A program made the position numbers and the translations under genes. From assembly GCF_037996645.1 (NCBI RefSeq), contig NZ_JBBMXV010000002.1, positions 310,001 through 374,000 on the forward strand: a stretch of 64,000 nucleotides of DNA, given 5' to 3'. The notes beneath the pieces were generated by a model. It made no database searches. It worked only from the letters and a program-made list of their open reading frames with translations, and was not told the origin of the DNA. This DNA comes from Halalkalicoccus tibetensis. Lineage in GTDB: Archaea > Halobacteriota > Halobacteria > Halobacteriales > Halalkalicoccaceae. Every line of letters begins with the position of its first letter. Position 1 is the stretch's first letter. This document shows positions 32,792 to 40,624 of this stretch, one piece after another.

Positions 32792-33745
32792 GTGATGAGC
32801 GAGTTCCCGACGTACCTCGACGTCGATTACGCCGACGGCGAGGGCGAGAGCCCGGCGGACTACCCGACGCTCGACGCCAAGACCGAGAAGGCGATCGAGG
32901 TGACACACGACGCCCTCAACGAGTACCGAAACCCGGCGGTGACCTGGACCGGGGGGAAGGACTCGACGCTCGTGCTCTACTTCGTCCGGGAGGTCGCCCG
33001 CGAGTTCGACCTCGGGATGCCGCCCGTCGTGTTCATCGACCACTTCGAGCATTTCCCGGACGTGATCGCGTTCGTCGAGAAATGGGCCGAGGAGTGGGAG
33101 CTCGACCTGCGCTACGCCAGAAACGAGGAGTTCGCCCGCCTCGCCGAGCCCGGCGGCGAGATCCCGATCGACGCCCTCGGCGAGGAGAACCGCCGCGAGC
33201 TGCGCGACCGGCTGGAGTTCGAGGGCGATACGTTCCGATTCAGCGCCGACAGCTACGAGGGCAACCACCTGTTGAAGACGGTGGCGCTCAACGGCGTCAT
33301 CCGCGAGGAGGGGTTCGACGGGGTGTTCTCGGGCGTGCGCTGGGACGAGCAGGCCGCCCGCGCCGACGAGACCTTCTTCAGTCCGCGCCACGATCCCGAG
33401 AAGTACCCGCCCCACGACCGGATCCACTCGATCCTCCAGTTCGAGGAACGGGCGGTCTGGGACGCGATGTGGAACCACGTCGTCCCCGACGCCGTCGAGG
33501 GCTATCCGGCGGGTCGCGTCCCGCAGGACTACGACGACCTGCCCGCCGGGATCGAGCCGGCGGACCTGCCGGTGGGCCCGAAGTACTTCGAGGGCTTTCG
33601 CTCGCTGGGCAGCGAGAACGGCTCGACGAGAAGCGACGACCGCCCCGCGTGGCTCCAGGACCTCGAGGGCACGACCGAGCGCGCGGGCCGTTCCCAGGAC
33701 AAGGAGGACCTAATGGGGCGGCTTCGCGACCTCGGTTATATGTGA
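32792..33745 (+). CDS. CysD-like PP-loop protein, copy 2
   Basis: 317 residues; the first two codons are both ATG, so the start may be 32795. It is colinear with copy 1 with long identical blocks: PTLD, WTGGKDSTL PP-loop, VFIDHFEHFPD, GNHLLKTVAL, SGVRWDEQAARADETFFSPR, KYFEGFRSLGSE, DKEDLM and LRDLGYM. The middle loop is shorter and more divergent (RLAEPGGEIPIDALGEENRR). It also has no cysteine. Same inferred chemistry as copy 1: AMP transfer to an unknown acceptor. The promoter is probably the GATCTTTTCG region about 60 nt upstream. Confidence 0.78.
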   Translation: MMSEFPTYLDVDYADGEGESPADYPTLDAKTEKAIEVTHDALNEYRNPAVTWTGGKDSTLVLYFVREVAREFDLGMPPVVFIDHFEHFPDVIAFVEKWAEEWELDLRYARNEEFARLAEPGGEIPIDALGEENRRELRDRLEFEGDTFRFSADSYEGNHLLKTVALNGVIREEGFDGVFSGVRWDEQAARADETFFSPRHDPEKYPPHDRIHSILQFEERAVWDAMWNHVVPDAVEGYPAGRVPQDYDDLPAGIEPADLPVGPKYFEGFRSLGSENGSTRSDDRPAWLQDLEGTTERAGRSQDKEDLMGRLRDLGYM

Positions 33746-33746
33746 G

Positions 33747-33935
33747 CTAGCGGTGTGTCGCGCGGTACTCGCCGTGTTTGACGCCGATCGCGAGCATGAG
33801 GAGGCCGAAGACCACCATCGACGGGAGCACCATCATCAGGACGGTCCCCATCGTCATCATCGGGGACGTCCCGACGACGCCGAGGGCGATCAACGCGACG
33901 AACACCGCCGCCGTTTTCGGGAGATCGAACTCCAT
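33747..33935 (-). CDS. small DUF7333-like membrane protein
   Basis: 62 residues, with hydrophobic helices at about 8-25 and 30-50 separated by a Met-rich turn (SPMMTMGTVLMM), and a His/Lys-bearing C-terminus (GVKHGEYRATHR). I associate it from memory with haloarchaeal DUF7333, moderately sure. It is predicted in the cytoplasmic membrane. Its stop lies 1 nt from the convergent CysD-like copy 2. The 144-nt gap that follows towards 34080 holds a CCCC-TTCGT-CGGGG hairpin and no gene I can support. Confidence 0.6.
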   Translation of the reverse strand: MEFDLPKTAAVFVALIALGVVGTSPMMTMGTVLMMVLPSMVVFGLLMLAIGVKHGEYRATHR

Positions 33936-34079
33936 ACCTACCCCTTCGTCGGGGCGAGAATAAGGGTTCCGCGGCGGGGCCCGATGGAGGGGATACTTGT
34001 CCCTACGGAACCGATACAGGTGAGGATCGTTCGGCCGACGTTCGGGATCGGTGCCGGCCGCTCGGCGGTCGTTCGACCG

Positions 34080-34229
34080 TCACGCGACGTGGTACCGGGC
34101 GATCGCCTCCCCGTCGCACTCGGGACACCGCGTGACGCCGGGGTCGACTGTCGTCCCGCAGTGTCGACACTCCGAGACGGTCGGTTCGGGCTCCGAGAGG
34201 TACGCCCGCACAGTATCGATGAGGGGCAT
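34080..34229 (-). CDS. 49-residue zinc-ribbon protein
   Basis: This small gene reads MPLIDTVRAYLSEPE at its start and then has two C-x2-C knuckles: C21-R-H-C24 and C35-P-E-C38. Short amphipathic helix, zinc ribbon, and a final EAIARYHVA segment complete it. It resembles the many haloarchaeal micro-zinc-finger proteins. The ATG at 34229 and the TGA at 34080-34082 bound it clearly, and codon use is ordinary for the genome. Function unknown, perhaps regulatory through protein or nucleic acid contact. Confidence 0.7.
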   Translation of the reverse strand: MPLIDTVRAYLSEPEPTVSECRHCGTTVDPGVTRCPECDGEAIARYHVA

Positions 34230-34267
34230 GGGTGATTCATCCCTCGTCGGTCGGAGGTAATAATCGT

Positions 34268-35011
34268 TTAGATTCTCCCGCGGCGGGAGGGGCGGACCAG
34301 ATCCGCCAAGGCGAGGGTACAGCCGAGCATCCAGCCGAGGGGGACGACGAGACCGAACCAGGCGCCGACGGCGGCGAGCCCGCCGAGGGTGGTGCCGTCC
34401 GGAACGGGGTCGCTCGCCCCAATGGACGCGAGCGACCCCTCGAGAAGGCCGACGGCGAGTACCGAGCTACCCGGGAGGGACGCCGAACTAAGGGTCATCG
34501 GGAGGGATCCGACTACCAGAACCGGGAGGACGATCGCCGCCAGTCCCAACGGGTACGCGAGCAGAACGGCCGCCTTCCGCCCGCCGCGCGAACACGGGAC
34601 GGCGGCCGCGGCCGCGAACGTGCCGACGACGGCCGCGGCCGCGACGAACCCCCACCGGGAAAACTGCAGATACGCCATCGCCGTCAGTCCGCCCCAGAGC
34701 AGCGCTGAGAGCGCGACGACGCCCGCGATCCCGAGGTCCGTCGCCATCCGACCGATCCGGCGAACGGGGGCCCGCACCGCGAAGCCGACGGCTACCAGGG
34801 GGTAGAGAAGCACCACGACGAGCGCGCCCAACCCGGCCCACCCGCCGTACGCGACCAACCCGGTCGTCGCGCTCGGTATACCGTTTCCGGGGACCGGGCC
34901 CATGGCCACCCGCCGGGACGGGAAGGCCAACCCCATCCATCCGGCGTGGAGCCGCCGCAGGTCGACGTCGATCGCCCCGACCGGCCCGGGACGGCGTGAC
35001 CGCACTGCCAT
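34268..35011 (-). CDS. polytopic membrane protein of unknown function
   Basis: 247 residues with about six hydrophobic helices (about 50-77, 90-113, 115-138, 146-170, 180-197 and 205-235) and a basic N-terminus (MAVRSRRPGP). The possible later start at residue 26 (MGLAFPSRRVAMG) cannot be excluded. It resembles the haloarchaeal permease-like membrane proteins without any motif that fixes substrate. An AT-rich run (about 35014-35050) upstream gives promoter candidates for this gene. No neighbour points to its role. Confidence 0.65.
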   Translation of the reverse strand: MAVRSRRPGPVGAIDVDLRRLHAGWMGLAFPSRRVAMGPVPGNGIPSATTGLVAYGGWAGLGALVVVLLYPLVAVGFAVRAPVRRIGRMATDLGIAGVVALSALLWGGLTAMAYLQFSRWGFVAAAAVVGTFAAAAAVPCSRGGRKAAVLLAYPLGLAAIVLPVLVVGSLPMTLSSASLPGSSVLAVGLLEGSLASIGASDPVPDGTTLGGLAAVGAWFGLVVPLGWMLGCTLALADLVRPSRRGRI

Positions 35012-35062
35012 ACCACCACAATATCATAAAATTACTTTACTGTTTCGGCAGATTATAACCTT

Positions 35063-35881
35063 CTACCAGGAGGCGAAGCTCGGGTCGACCTGGCGTTCTT
35101 CCGTATCGATCCCGTCGATGACCTCGATATCCTCGGCGTCGAGGTCGAGCGAGAGGGAGTCCCAGTTGTCGCGGATGTGCTCCTCGCCGGTGGCCTTGGG
35201 GATCGCCGTGATCCCCTTCTCGCGGAGCCACGCGAGGCTGACCTGGGCCTCGCTGGCGCCGTGTTTCTCGGCGATCTCCCCCAGCTCGGGGACGTCGAAG
35301 ACCTCGCCGCGGGCCAGCGGCGAGTACGCCACCAACGGGAGGTCGTGCTCGTCGGCGTACGCTCGCAGGGACTCTTGGGGAAGGAGGGGGTGGCACTCGA
35401 TCTGGTTCGCGAAGATCGGCACCGAGCTCGCCTCCCGGGCCTCGTCGAGGTGTTCGGGCTCGAAGTTCGAGACGCCGACGTTCTCGACGAGCCCGTCGGA
35501 GACGAGCGTCGAGAGCGCGTCGAACGTTTCCTCGGGGTCGTACTCGCCGGCCGGCCAGTGGACGTAGAGGAGGTCGACGTAGTCGACGCCGAGCTTCTCG
35601 AGGCTCTCCTCGGTGCTCTCGATGACGTCGTCGTGTGCGAGGTTCTCGATCCAGACCTTGGTCGCGAGGAAGACCTCCTCGCGGTCGACGTCCGCGCGCG
35701 CGATCCCCTCGCCGACGCTCTCCTCGTTGCCGTAGATCTGGGCGGTGTCGATATGCCGGTAGCCCGTCTCGAGGGCCGTCCGGACGCTTTCGGCACACTC
35801 CTCCTCGTTCTCCCACGTCCCGAGGCCGAGGACCGGCATCCCGTCCACGGTAGCGACGTCGTCACTGGTCGGTGAGTCCAT
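35063..35881 (-). CDS. aldo/keto reductase
   Basis: 272 residues of the AKR superfamily, a (beta/alpha)8 barrel with NADPH. Catalytic residues are visible: Asp near 46 and Tyr near 51 (GYRHIDTAQIYGNEESVG), Lys near 78 (FLATKVW) and His near 109 (VHWPAGEY). The cofactor-binding C-terminal part shows AIPKATGEEHIRDNWD. It is close to the 2,5-diketo-D-gluconate reductase-like AKR3/5 type by its GVSNFEPEHLDEA segment. Substrate unknown; cytoplasmic carbonyl reduction is expected. Confidence 0.88.
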   Translation of the reverse strand: MDSPTSDDVATVDGMPVLGLGTWENEEECAESVRTALETGYRHIDTAQIYGNEESVGEGIARADVDREEVFLATKVWIENLAHDDVIESTEESLEKLGVDYVDLLYVHWPAGEYDPEETFDALSTLVSDGLVENVGVSNFEPEHLDEAREASSVPIFANQIECHPLLPQESLRAYADEHDLPLVAYSPLARGEVFDVPELGEIAEKHGASEAQVSLAWLREKGITAIPKATGEEHIRDNWDSLSLDLDAEDIEVIDGIDTEERQVDPSFASW

Positions 35882-35950
35882 ACCCGAAAGTGGGACGAGC
35901 GTCGAATAGGCCTTGGGAATGCGGTCAGATAGTGGGGTTCGAAACCGGCC

Positions 35951-37633
35951 TCAGAGCGCGCTTCCGGGGTGGTACTCGCCGAAGGCCTCCCGGAGGACGT
36001 CACAGATCTCGCCGGTCGTCGCCTCGCTCTTCACCGCCTCGAGGATGTACGGCATGACGTTCTCCTCGCCCGCCGCGGCCTCGCCCAGCGCCGCGAGCGC
36101 GTCCTCGACGGCCCCGTCGTCGCGTTCCTCCCTCACGGACTCCAGCCGGCTGATCTGGCGCTGCTGGTCCTCCTCGGTGACCTCCTCGATGTCCATCTCG
36201 GGGTCCTCGCTCACCTCGTACTCGTTGACGCCGACGATCACTCTACTACCGTCCTCGATCTCCTCCTGGCGCTCGAAGGCCACGTCCTGGATCTGCCGTT
36301 GGACCCACTGGTCCTCGACGGCCTGGAGCATCCCGCCCCGGTCGTCGACCTCCCTGATGAGCTCGAACGCCTCCTCCTCGAGCTCGTCGGTGAGCGCCTC
36401 GACGTAGTAGCTGCCCGCGAGCGGGTCGATGGTGTCGGCGGCGCCCGACTCGTGGGCGAGGATCTGCTGGGTTCGCAGCGCGGTGCGAACCGACTTCTCG
36501 GTGGGCAGCGCGAGCGCCTCGTCCTTGCCGTTGGTGTGGAGGCTCTGGGTCCCCCCGAGAACGGCCGCCAGCGCCTGATACGCGACCCGGACGACGTTGT
36601 TCTCGATCTGCTGGGCGGTGAGCATCGAGCCGGCGGTCTGGGTGTGGAACTTCAGCTGCTTTGCGGCCTCGGTCTCGGCGTCGAACCGTTCCTCCATGAT
36701 CCGTGCCCACATCCGCCGTGCGGCGCGGAACTTCGCGACCTCCTCGAAGACGTCGTTGTGCGCGTTGAAGAAAAAGGAGAGCTGGGGAGCGAACTCGTCG
36801 ACGTCCTGGCCGGCATCGAGGGCGGCCTCGACGTACTCGATGCCGTTTCCGAGGGTGAAGGCCAGCTCCTGGGCCGCGCTCGCGCCGGCCTCGCGGATGT
36901 GATAGCCCGAAATGGAGATCGTGTTGAAGTTGGGCACCTCCTCGGCGCAGAACTCGAAGACGTCGGTGATGATCCGCATCGAGGGTTCAGGCGGGTAGAT
37001 GTAGGTGTTGCGGGCGATGTACTCCTTCAGCAGGTCGTTCTGGATCGTTCCTCTGAGTTCCTCTCGGGGGACGCCCTGCTCGTCGCCGACGGCGATGTAC
37101 ATCGCGAGCAGCACGCTCGCGGGCGCGTTGATCGTCATGCTCGTCGAGACCTCGTCGAGGGGAATGCCCTCGAAAACGGTCCGCATGTCGTCGAGCGAGT
37201 CGATCGCCACGCCGGATTTGCCGACCTCGCCGGCGGCCATGTCGGCGTCCGAGTCGTAGCCCATCTGCGTCGGTAAGTCAAAGGCCATCGAGAGGCCGGT
37301 CTGCCCCTGGTCCATCAGGTAGTGGTAGCGCTCGTTGGTCTCGACGGCGCTGCCCATGCCGGCGTACTGGCGCATCGTCCAGAGCCGGCCTCGGTACATC
37401 GTCGAGTACACGCCCCTGGTATAGGGGTCCTCGCCGGGGAAGCCGAGGTCCTCCTCGTAGTCGAGGTCCGCCACGTCGTCGGGCGTATAGAGCGGCTGGA
37501 TCTCGTGGCCGGCCGTGTCGGTCGTGAACCGTTCCTTTCGCTCGCCGAAGCGGTCGATCGTCGGGCCCCGAGTCTCCTCCTCCCAGCGCTCCTTCCCCTC
37601 GCGGATCGATTCGAGATCCTCCTGGTCGAACAT
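35951..37633 (-). CDS. mcmA1: methylmalonyl-CoA mutase large subunit (catalytic part)
   Basis: 560 residues from the ATG at 37633; upstream in-frame codons look like non-coding leader. It matches the archaeal MCM alpha chain lacking the B12 domain: [40 protein letters not shown] (about 105-124), [28 protein letters not shown], and [17 protein letters not shown] near 330. It interconverts methylmalonyl- and succinyl-CoA with adenosylcobalamin and needs a separate B12-binding subunit, which is not in the window. Haloarchaea use it in propionate and methylaspartate-cycle metabolism. Cytoplasmic. Confidence 0.9.
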   Translation of the reverse strand: MFDQEDLESIREGKERWEEETRGPTIDRFGERKERFTTDTAGHEIQPLYTPDDVADLDYEEDLGFPGEDPYTRGVYSTMYRGRLWTMRQYAGMGSAVETNERYHYLMDQGQTGLSMAFDLPTQMGYDSDADMAAGEVGKSGVAIDSLDDMRTVFEGIPLDEVSTSMTINAPASVLLAMYIAVGDEQGVPREELRGTIQNDLLKEYIARNTYIYPPEPSMRIITDVFEFCAEEVPNFNTISISGYHIREAGASAAQELAFTLGNGIEYVEAALDAGQDVDEFAPQLSFFFNAHNDVFEEVAKFRAARRMWARIMEERFDAETEAAKQLKFHTQTAGSMLTAQQIENNVVRVAYQALAAVLGGTQSLHTNGKDEALALPTEKSVRTALRTQQILAHESGAADTIDPLAGSYYVEALTDELEEEAFELIREVDDRGGMLQAVEDQWVQRQIQDVAFERQEEIEDGSRVIVGVNEYEVSEDPEMDIEEVTEEDQQRQISRLESVREERDDGAVEDALAALGEAAAGEENVMPYILEAVKSEATTGEICDVLREAFGEYHPGSAL

Positions 37634-37722
37634 GCGAAACCGTACCGCGCCCAGGCTCTTAAGACCGCGCTCCGCCCGTTTCGCTCCGTGTCGTTTTTCC
37701 CCGCCGCGATCCAACGCAGCCC

Positions 37723-37974
37723 ATGGACAGGCCGGTCGCGCCCGAGGAGAACGAGGGCTCGCCGATCCCGACCGACGACCGGAGCGACCGCTGGCGGGCG
37801 GCCAAGTACACGTCCCCGTTCGTCGCGCTGGGGATCATGAACGTCGCGCTGGTGCTGGGTTGGGGGCTCGAGCCGCTGTGGGTCTTCGCGATGCTGCCCC
37901 CGATCCTCTTCATCAGCGTGCTCACCTGGGTCGCCTTCAAGAGCGGCTTCGTCACCGACCGCGAGGACTACTAA
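37723..37974 (+). CDS. small two-helix membrane protein
   Basis: 83 residues. The N-terminal 28 are polar and basic ([20 protein letters not shown]). Two helices follow (about 32-50, [15 protein letters not shown], and 53-72, [20 protein letters not shown]), ending [10 protein letters not shown]. It is divergent from the mutase gene across 89 nt and convergent with the acetyltransferase gene, sharing the CTAA of its stop. The family is not recognised. It may be a haloarchaeal small envelope protein. Confidence 0.65.
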   Translation: MDRPVAPEENEGSPIPTDDRSDRWRAAKYTSPFVALGIMNVALVLGWGLEPLWVFAMLPPILFISVLTWVAFKSGFVTDREDY

Positions 37975-38543
37975 CCGCCCGTATCGTACTTGTAGGTCGC
38001 CGAGTCAGGGTCGATCCCGAACTCCTCGGGGGGAAGCGACTCGCCGGCCTCCGCGACCTCGGTCGCCGGCGCGGCCTCCTTGAACCGCTCGCGCAGGCGC
38101 TCGGGCATCGAGAACTCCCCGACGGGGAGGGTCATCGCGATCACCTCATCGCCGTCCTCGCGCTTGGCGTCGAGGCGCTCGGCGAGGGCCGCGGGGAGCG
38201 CGGAGCGCTCGACGGGCTCGAACCCGAACTGGAGCAGGTAGTCGGGTTCGGGCGCCAGCGCGTGGACCGATTCGAACCCCTCGTCGCCCGCGTAGCCGAC
38301 GAGCCGTTCGACGACGTGGGCGCCGACGCCCTGCCCCCGCCAGGACTCGACGACCCCGAGGCTCGTGATCTCGGGGGCCTCGTCGTGGAGCCGGAGCCGA
38401 CCGAAGCCCGCCTTCCGGCCCGTCTCCTCGTCGAGCGCGACGACGTACTCCTCGGGGCGAAACGCCGCGCCGTCGAGGCCCATCCGCTCGATCCCGTCGC
38501 GGAGCCAGGCCTCCTCGCGGTTCTTGGCGCGTCGGACGTACAT
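37971..38543 (-). CDS. GNAT N-acetyltransferase
   Basis: 190 residues with a clear acetyl-CoA loop, VVESWRGQGVGAHVVERLV (R-x-x-G-x-G form), near residues 64-82. The strand before it (EITSLGVVES) and the Ser/Thr-containing helix after are typical of GNAT folds. The family acetylates N-termini, antibiotics or metabolites, and the substrate is not evident. The acidic C-terminal 60 residues (EAGESLPPEEFGIDPDS) extend beyond the core. The start is the ATG at 38543. Confidence 0.85.
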   Translation of the reverse strand: MYVRRAKNREEAWLRDGIERMGLDGAAFRPEEYVVALDEETGRKAGFGRLRLHDEAPEITSLGVVESWRGQGVGAHVVERLVGYAGDEGFESVHALAPEPDYLLQFGFEPVERSALPAALAERLDAKREDGDEVIAMTLPVGEFSMPERLRERFKEAAPATEVAEAGESLPPEEFGIDPDSATYKYDTGG

Positions 38544-38623
38544 GGCCGGGCTTACGCCCGCCGGAGTAAAAGCCTTTCACGGCGACCGAAAGCTTGAATC
38601 GCGCCGCCTTCGAACCCGGGGAC

Positions 38624-38917
38624 ATGAGCGACGACGACGAAGCCGAGGAGGAAGAGGCCCCGCTCGTCGAGCTGGGCGAGGGAACCCCGGTCGAGGGGGC
38701 CCCGCTGGCCCGGGTGGCCTCCCGGCTCCACTGGCCCGTACAGCGCAGCGAGATCCGACGCAAGGAGGGCGACGCGGTCGTCCGAACGCCCGACGGCCCG
38801 ATGGAGGTCGGCGAGATCCTCGAGGGCACCGGGGTCAGCTACTTCGAGAGCCGCCAGGAGTTCCTCGACGCCTGCCGCGAGGTGACCGGGACCGGCCCGG
38901 TCCCGACCGCCGAGTAG
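38624..38917 (+). CDS. DUF5789-like protein
   Basis: 97 residues from the ATG at 38624; an in-frame TTG at 38594 is less likely. It begins with an acidic run (DDDEAEEEEAP), followed by PLARVASRLHWPVQRSEIRR and a DGPMEVGEILEGTGVSYFESRQEF segment. I match it from memory to haloarchaeal DUF5789. The conserved second half suggests a small regulatory or wHTH-like domain. Its TAG is immediately followed by the ATG of the CPBP gene, so the two are cotranscribed and probably coupled. Confidence 0.65.
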   Translation: MSDDDEAEEEEAPLVELGEGTPVEGAPLARVASRLHWPVQRSEIRRKEGDAVVRTPDGPMEVGEILEGTGVSYFESRQEFLDACREVTGTGPVPTAE

Positions 38918-39577
38918 ATGCGCCTGCTGGGACGGCTCTCGTGGGTCCAGCGCTCGCTGTTGGTCGCGGGGGTCGTCCTCCTCGTCTGGGTGAGCTGGCC
39001 GACCGACGGCATCAGCCAACGGGTCGTCCGCGACACCCTGCTCTACCTGCTGGTCCCGCTCGGGCTCGGGCTCGCCCACGGCCGCCACATCGGCTGGCGG
39101 GTCGACCGGCGGGCGATCGTCGACACGATCGCGCTGTCGGCGTTCGTCCTGCCGTTCTACCTCGTTGGCTCGACCCTTCCCAGCGTTCGGGAGTTCTACC
39201 CGATGTGGGAGACCGCCCCCGAGCTCGGGAGCTTCGTTCCCCACGCCGTCCAGCTGTTCGTCCTCGCGCTGGCGACCGAGACCTACTTCCGGGGGCTGCT
39301 CTGTGTCGGCGTCCGGGACCTCGGGGCGAAATGCGTCCTCATCAGCCCGATCGTCTACACGCTGTTGCACCTCGGCAAGCCGCCGATCGAGCTCGCGCTC
39401 TCGGGGCCGACCGACGTGCTGTTCGGCGCCGTCGACTACCACGCCGACTCGATCCTCCCCTCGACGGTCGCCCACGGCTGCGGGCTCGTGTTGCTCGACT
39501 GGCTCGTCCTGCATGACCCGATCCTCCCCCCGGAGACCGTCCTGCAGTGGTTGTCCTGGCTCCCGCTCCCCTTGTAG
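38918..39577 (+). CDS. CPBP-family membrane protein with altered EExxxR motif
   Basis: 219-residue membrane protein with about seven helices. It resembles CPBP/Rce1-type intramembrane proteases: the motif region is ALATETYFRGLL, where the usual E-E-x-x-x-R reads T120-E121-x-x-x-R125. The first glutamate is therefore replaced. Later motifs are YTLLHLGKPP and ILPSTVAHGCG, the His of the third motif being conserved. Loss of the first Glu may reduce or remove peptidase function. CPBP proteins also take part in immunity or bacteriocin processing. It starts directly after the DUF5789 stop. Confidence 0.75.
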   Translation: MRLLGRLSWVQRSLLVAGVVLLVWVSWPTDGISQRVVRDTLLYLLVPLGLGLAHGRHIGWRVDRRAIVDTIALSAFVLPFYLVGSTLPSVREFYPMWETAPELGSFVPHAVQLFVLALATETYFRGLLCVGVRDLGAKCVLISPIVYTLLHLGKPPIELALSGPTDVLFGAVDYHADSILPSTVAHGCGLVLLDWLVLHDPILPPETVLQWLSWLPLPL

Positions 39578-39625
39578 GCTGTCGCCGGCGGACCTTTTTT
39601 GGGGCCATCGGACGATGTGCCGGAC

Positions 39626-40147
39626 ATGAGCCTACCGATCGACCCGGAGCAGCTCACCCGGGAGGACATCGGCGAGCGAAGCGTCACGCTGAACATGGGC
39701 CACGACGAGGCGGTCGAGCACGTCCGCCAGACGTTCGAGGCGGCCGGCTTCGGCATGCCCGTCGAGTTCTCGCCCTCGGAGCTGCTGCGCGAGAAGATCG
39801 ACGCCGATCGCGACCCCTACTACGTGCTCGGCGCGTGCAACCCCGAGATGGCTGACAAGGCCCTCGAGGTCACCCGCGAGATCGGCGCGCTGTTCCCCTG
39901 TAACGTCGTCGTCTGGGAGGTCGAGCCCGGCGTCCAGCAGGTCCATCACGTCTCGATCATGAAGATCGCCCGGCTGAACGGGATCGCCCCCGACAACGAC
40001 GACTGGGAGGAGGTCGTCGACGGGACGAGACGGATGGTCGAGGAGGCCTTCGACGACCTCGAGACGACCGACGACGCCGGCGGCGGCGAGAAGCCCCGCG
40101 GGCGCCAGGGCGGCAAGCAGGAAGGGAGCGGCGGCAGCCCGCAGTAG
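39626..40147 (+). CDS. DUF302 domain protein
   Basis: 173 residues from the ATG at 39626. The DUF302 core runs from VTLNMGHDEAVEHVRQTFEA to GACNPEMADKALE and LFPCNVVVWEVEPGVQQV (about 20-110), as in this widespread family of unknown function. The Cys in FPCNVVV and the YVLGACNP segment are conserved. The C-terminal 45 residues are Gly/Lys-rich and likely disordered. CTTTTTTGG at 39591-39599 lies about 30 nt upstream and could be its TATA box. It ends flush with the convergent membrane gene. Confidence 0.8.
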   Translation: MSLPIDPEQLTREDIGERSVTLNMGHDEAVEHVRQTFEAAGFGMPVEFSPSELLREKIDADRDPYYVLGACNPEMADKALEVTREIGALFPCNVVVWEVEPGVQQVHHVSIMKIARLNGIAPDNDDWEEVVDGTRRMVEEAFDDLETTDDAGGGEKPRGRQGGKQEGSGGSPQ

Positions 40148-40363
40148 TCAGTTCTCGCGGTCCTCGTGGAGCTGGTCGGCCCACGCGTCGCCGTCCTCGA
40201 ACCGACCCTCGAACTCGGCGAAACTGACCGGGTCGGCCGCCCCGCCTTCGTAGACGACGCGCTCGATCAGCACCGCGAGCACGACCGGCAGCAGGAGCGT
40301 GACGGCGATCAGCGCGAGCAGGCCGAGCTCGAGCGTGGAGAACGCGACGACGGACGCGAGCAT
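40148..40363 (-). CDS. single-helix membrane protein
   Basis: 71 residues. One hydrophobic helix (about 12-35, LGLLALIAVTLLLPVVLAVLI) is followed by an acidic cytosolic or surface tail (AEFEGRFEDGDAWADQLHED). It directly follows the 57-residue membrane gene by 39 nt, so the two may form a small operon. No family recognised. Its 3' end abuts the DUF302 gene tail to tail. It could be a membrane adaptor of the TatA- or SecE-like size class, but nothing supports that specifically. Confidence 0.6.
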   Translation of the reverse strand: MLASVVAFSTLELGLLALIAVTLLLPVVLAVLIERVVYEGGAADPVSFAEFEGRFEDGDAWADQLHEDREN

Positions 40364-40402
40364 ACTAGAGGCTACGGGTGGGGCGGAATAAGCGTTGGCC
40401 CG

Positions 40403-40576
40403 TCAGTCGTCGACGCGCTCGCGCAGCGCCTCGATCTCGGTCTCCAGCTCCTCGATCCGGCCGGTGCGCTCGCGATAGAGGTGGACGCCGACAAGCACCG
40501 CGAGGATCGCCGGCGCGAACAGCAGGAGGAACACCAGGATGACGACCACGAGCTCGACGCCGCCGAGGACGATCAT
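40403..40576 (-). CDS. 57-residue membrane protein with coiled-coil tail
   Basis: The gene encodes an N-terminal hydrophobic helix (MIVLGGVELVVVILVFLLL and on to about residue 33) and a charged heptad-like tail (RIEELETEIEALRERVDD). This is a TatA-like layout: a short N-terminal membrane helix followed by an amphipathic/coiled-coil helix. No twin-arginine partners are nearby, so the TatA idea is structural only. Start ATG at 40576, stop TGA at 40403-40405. Confidence 0.65.
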   Translation of the reverse strand: MIVLGGVELVVVILVFLLLFAPAILAVLVGVHLYRERTGRIEELETEIEALRERVDD

Positions 40577-40624
40577 ACCCCGGATCGGGCGACCCGCGTC
40601 ATAGCCCTTCTGGTGGGCCGGGGC

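Noticed and set aside
31284-33745. PAPS reductase (CysH) call for the two PP-loop genes
   Set aside because: No cysteine in either protein and motifs fit CysD better.
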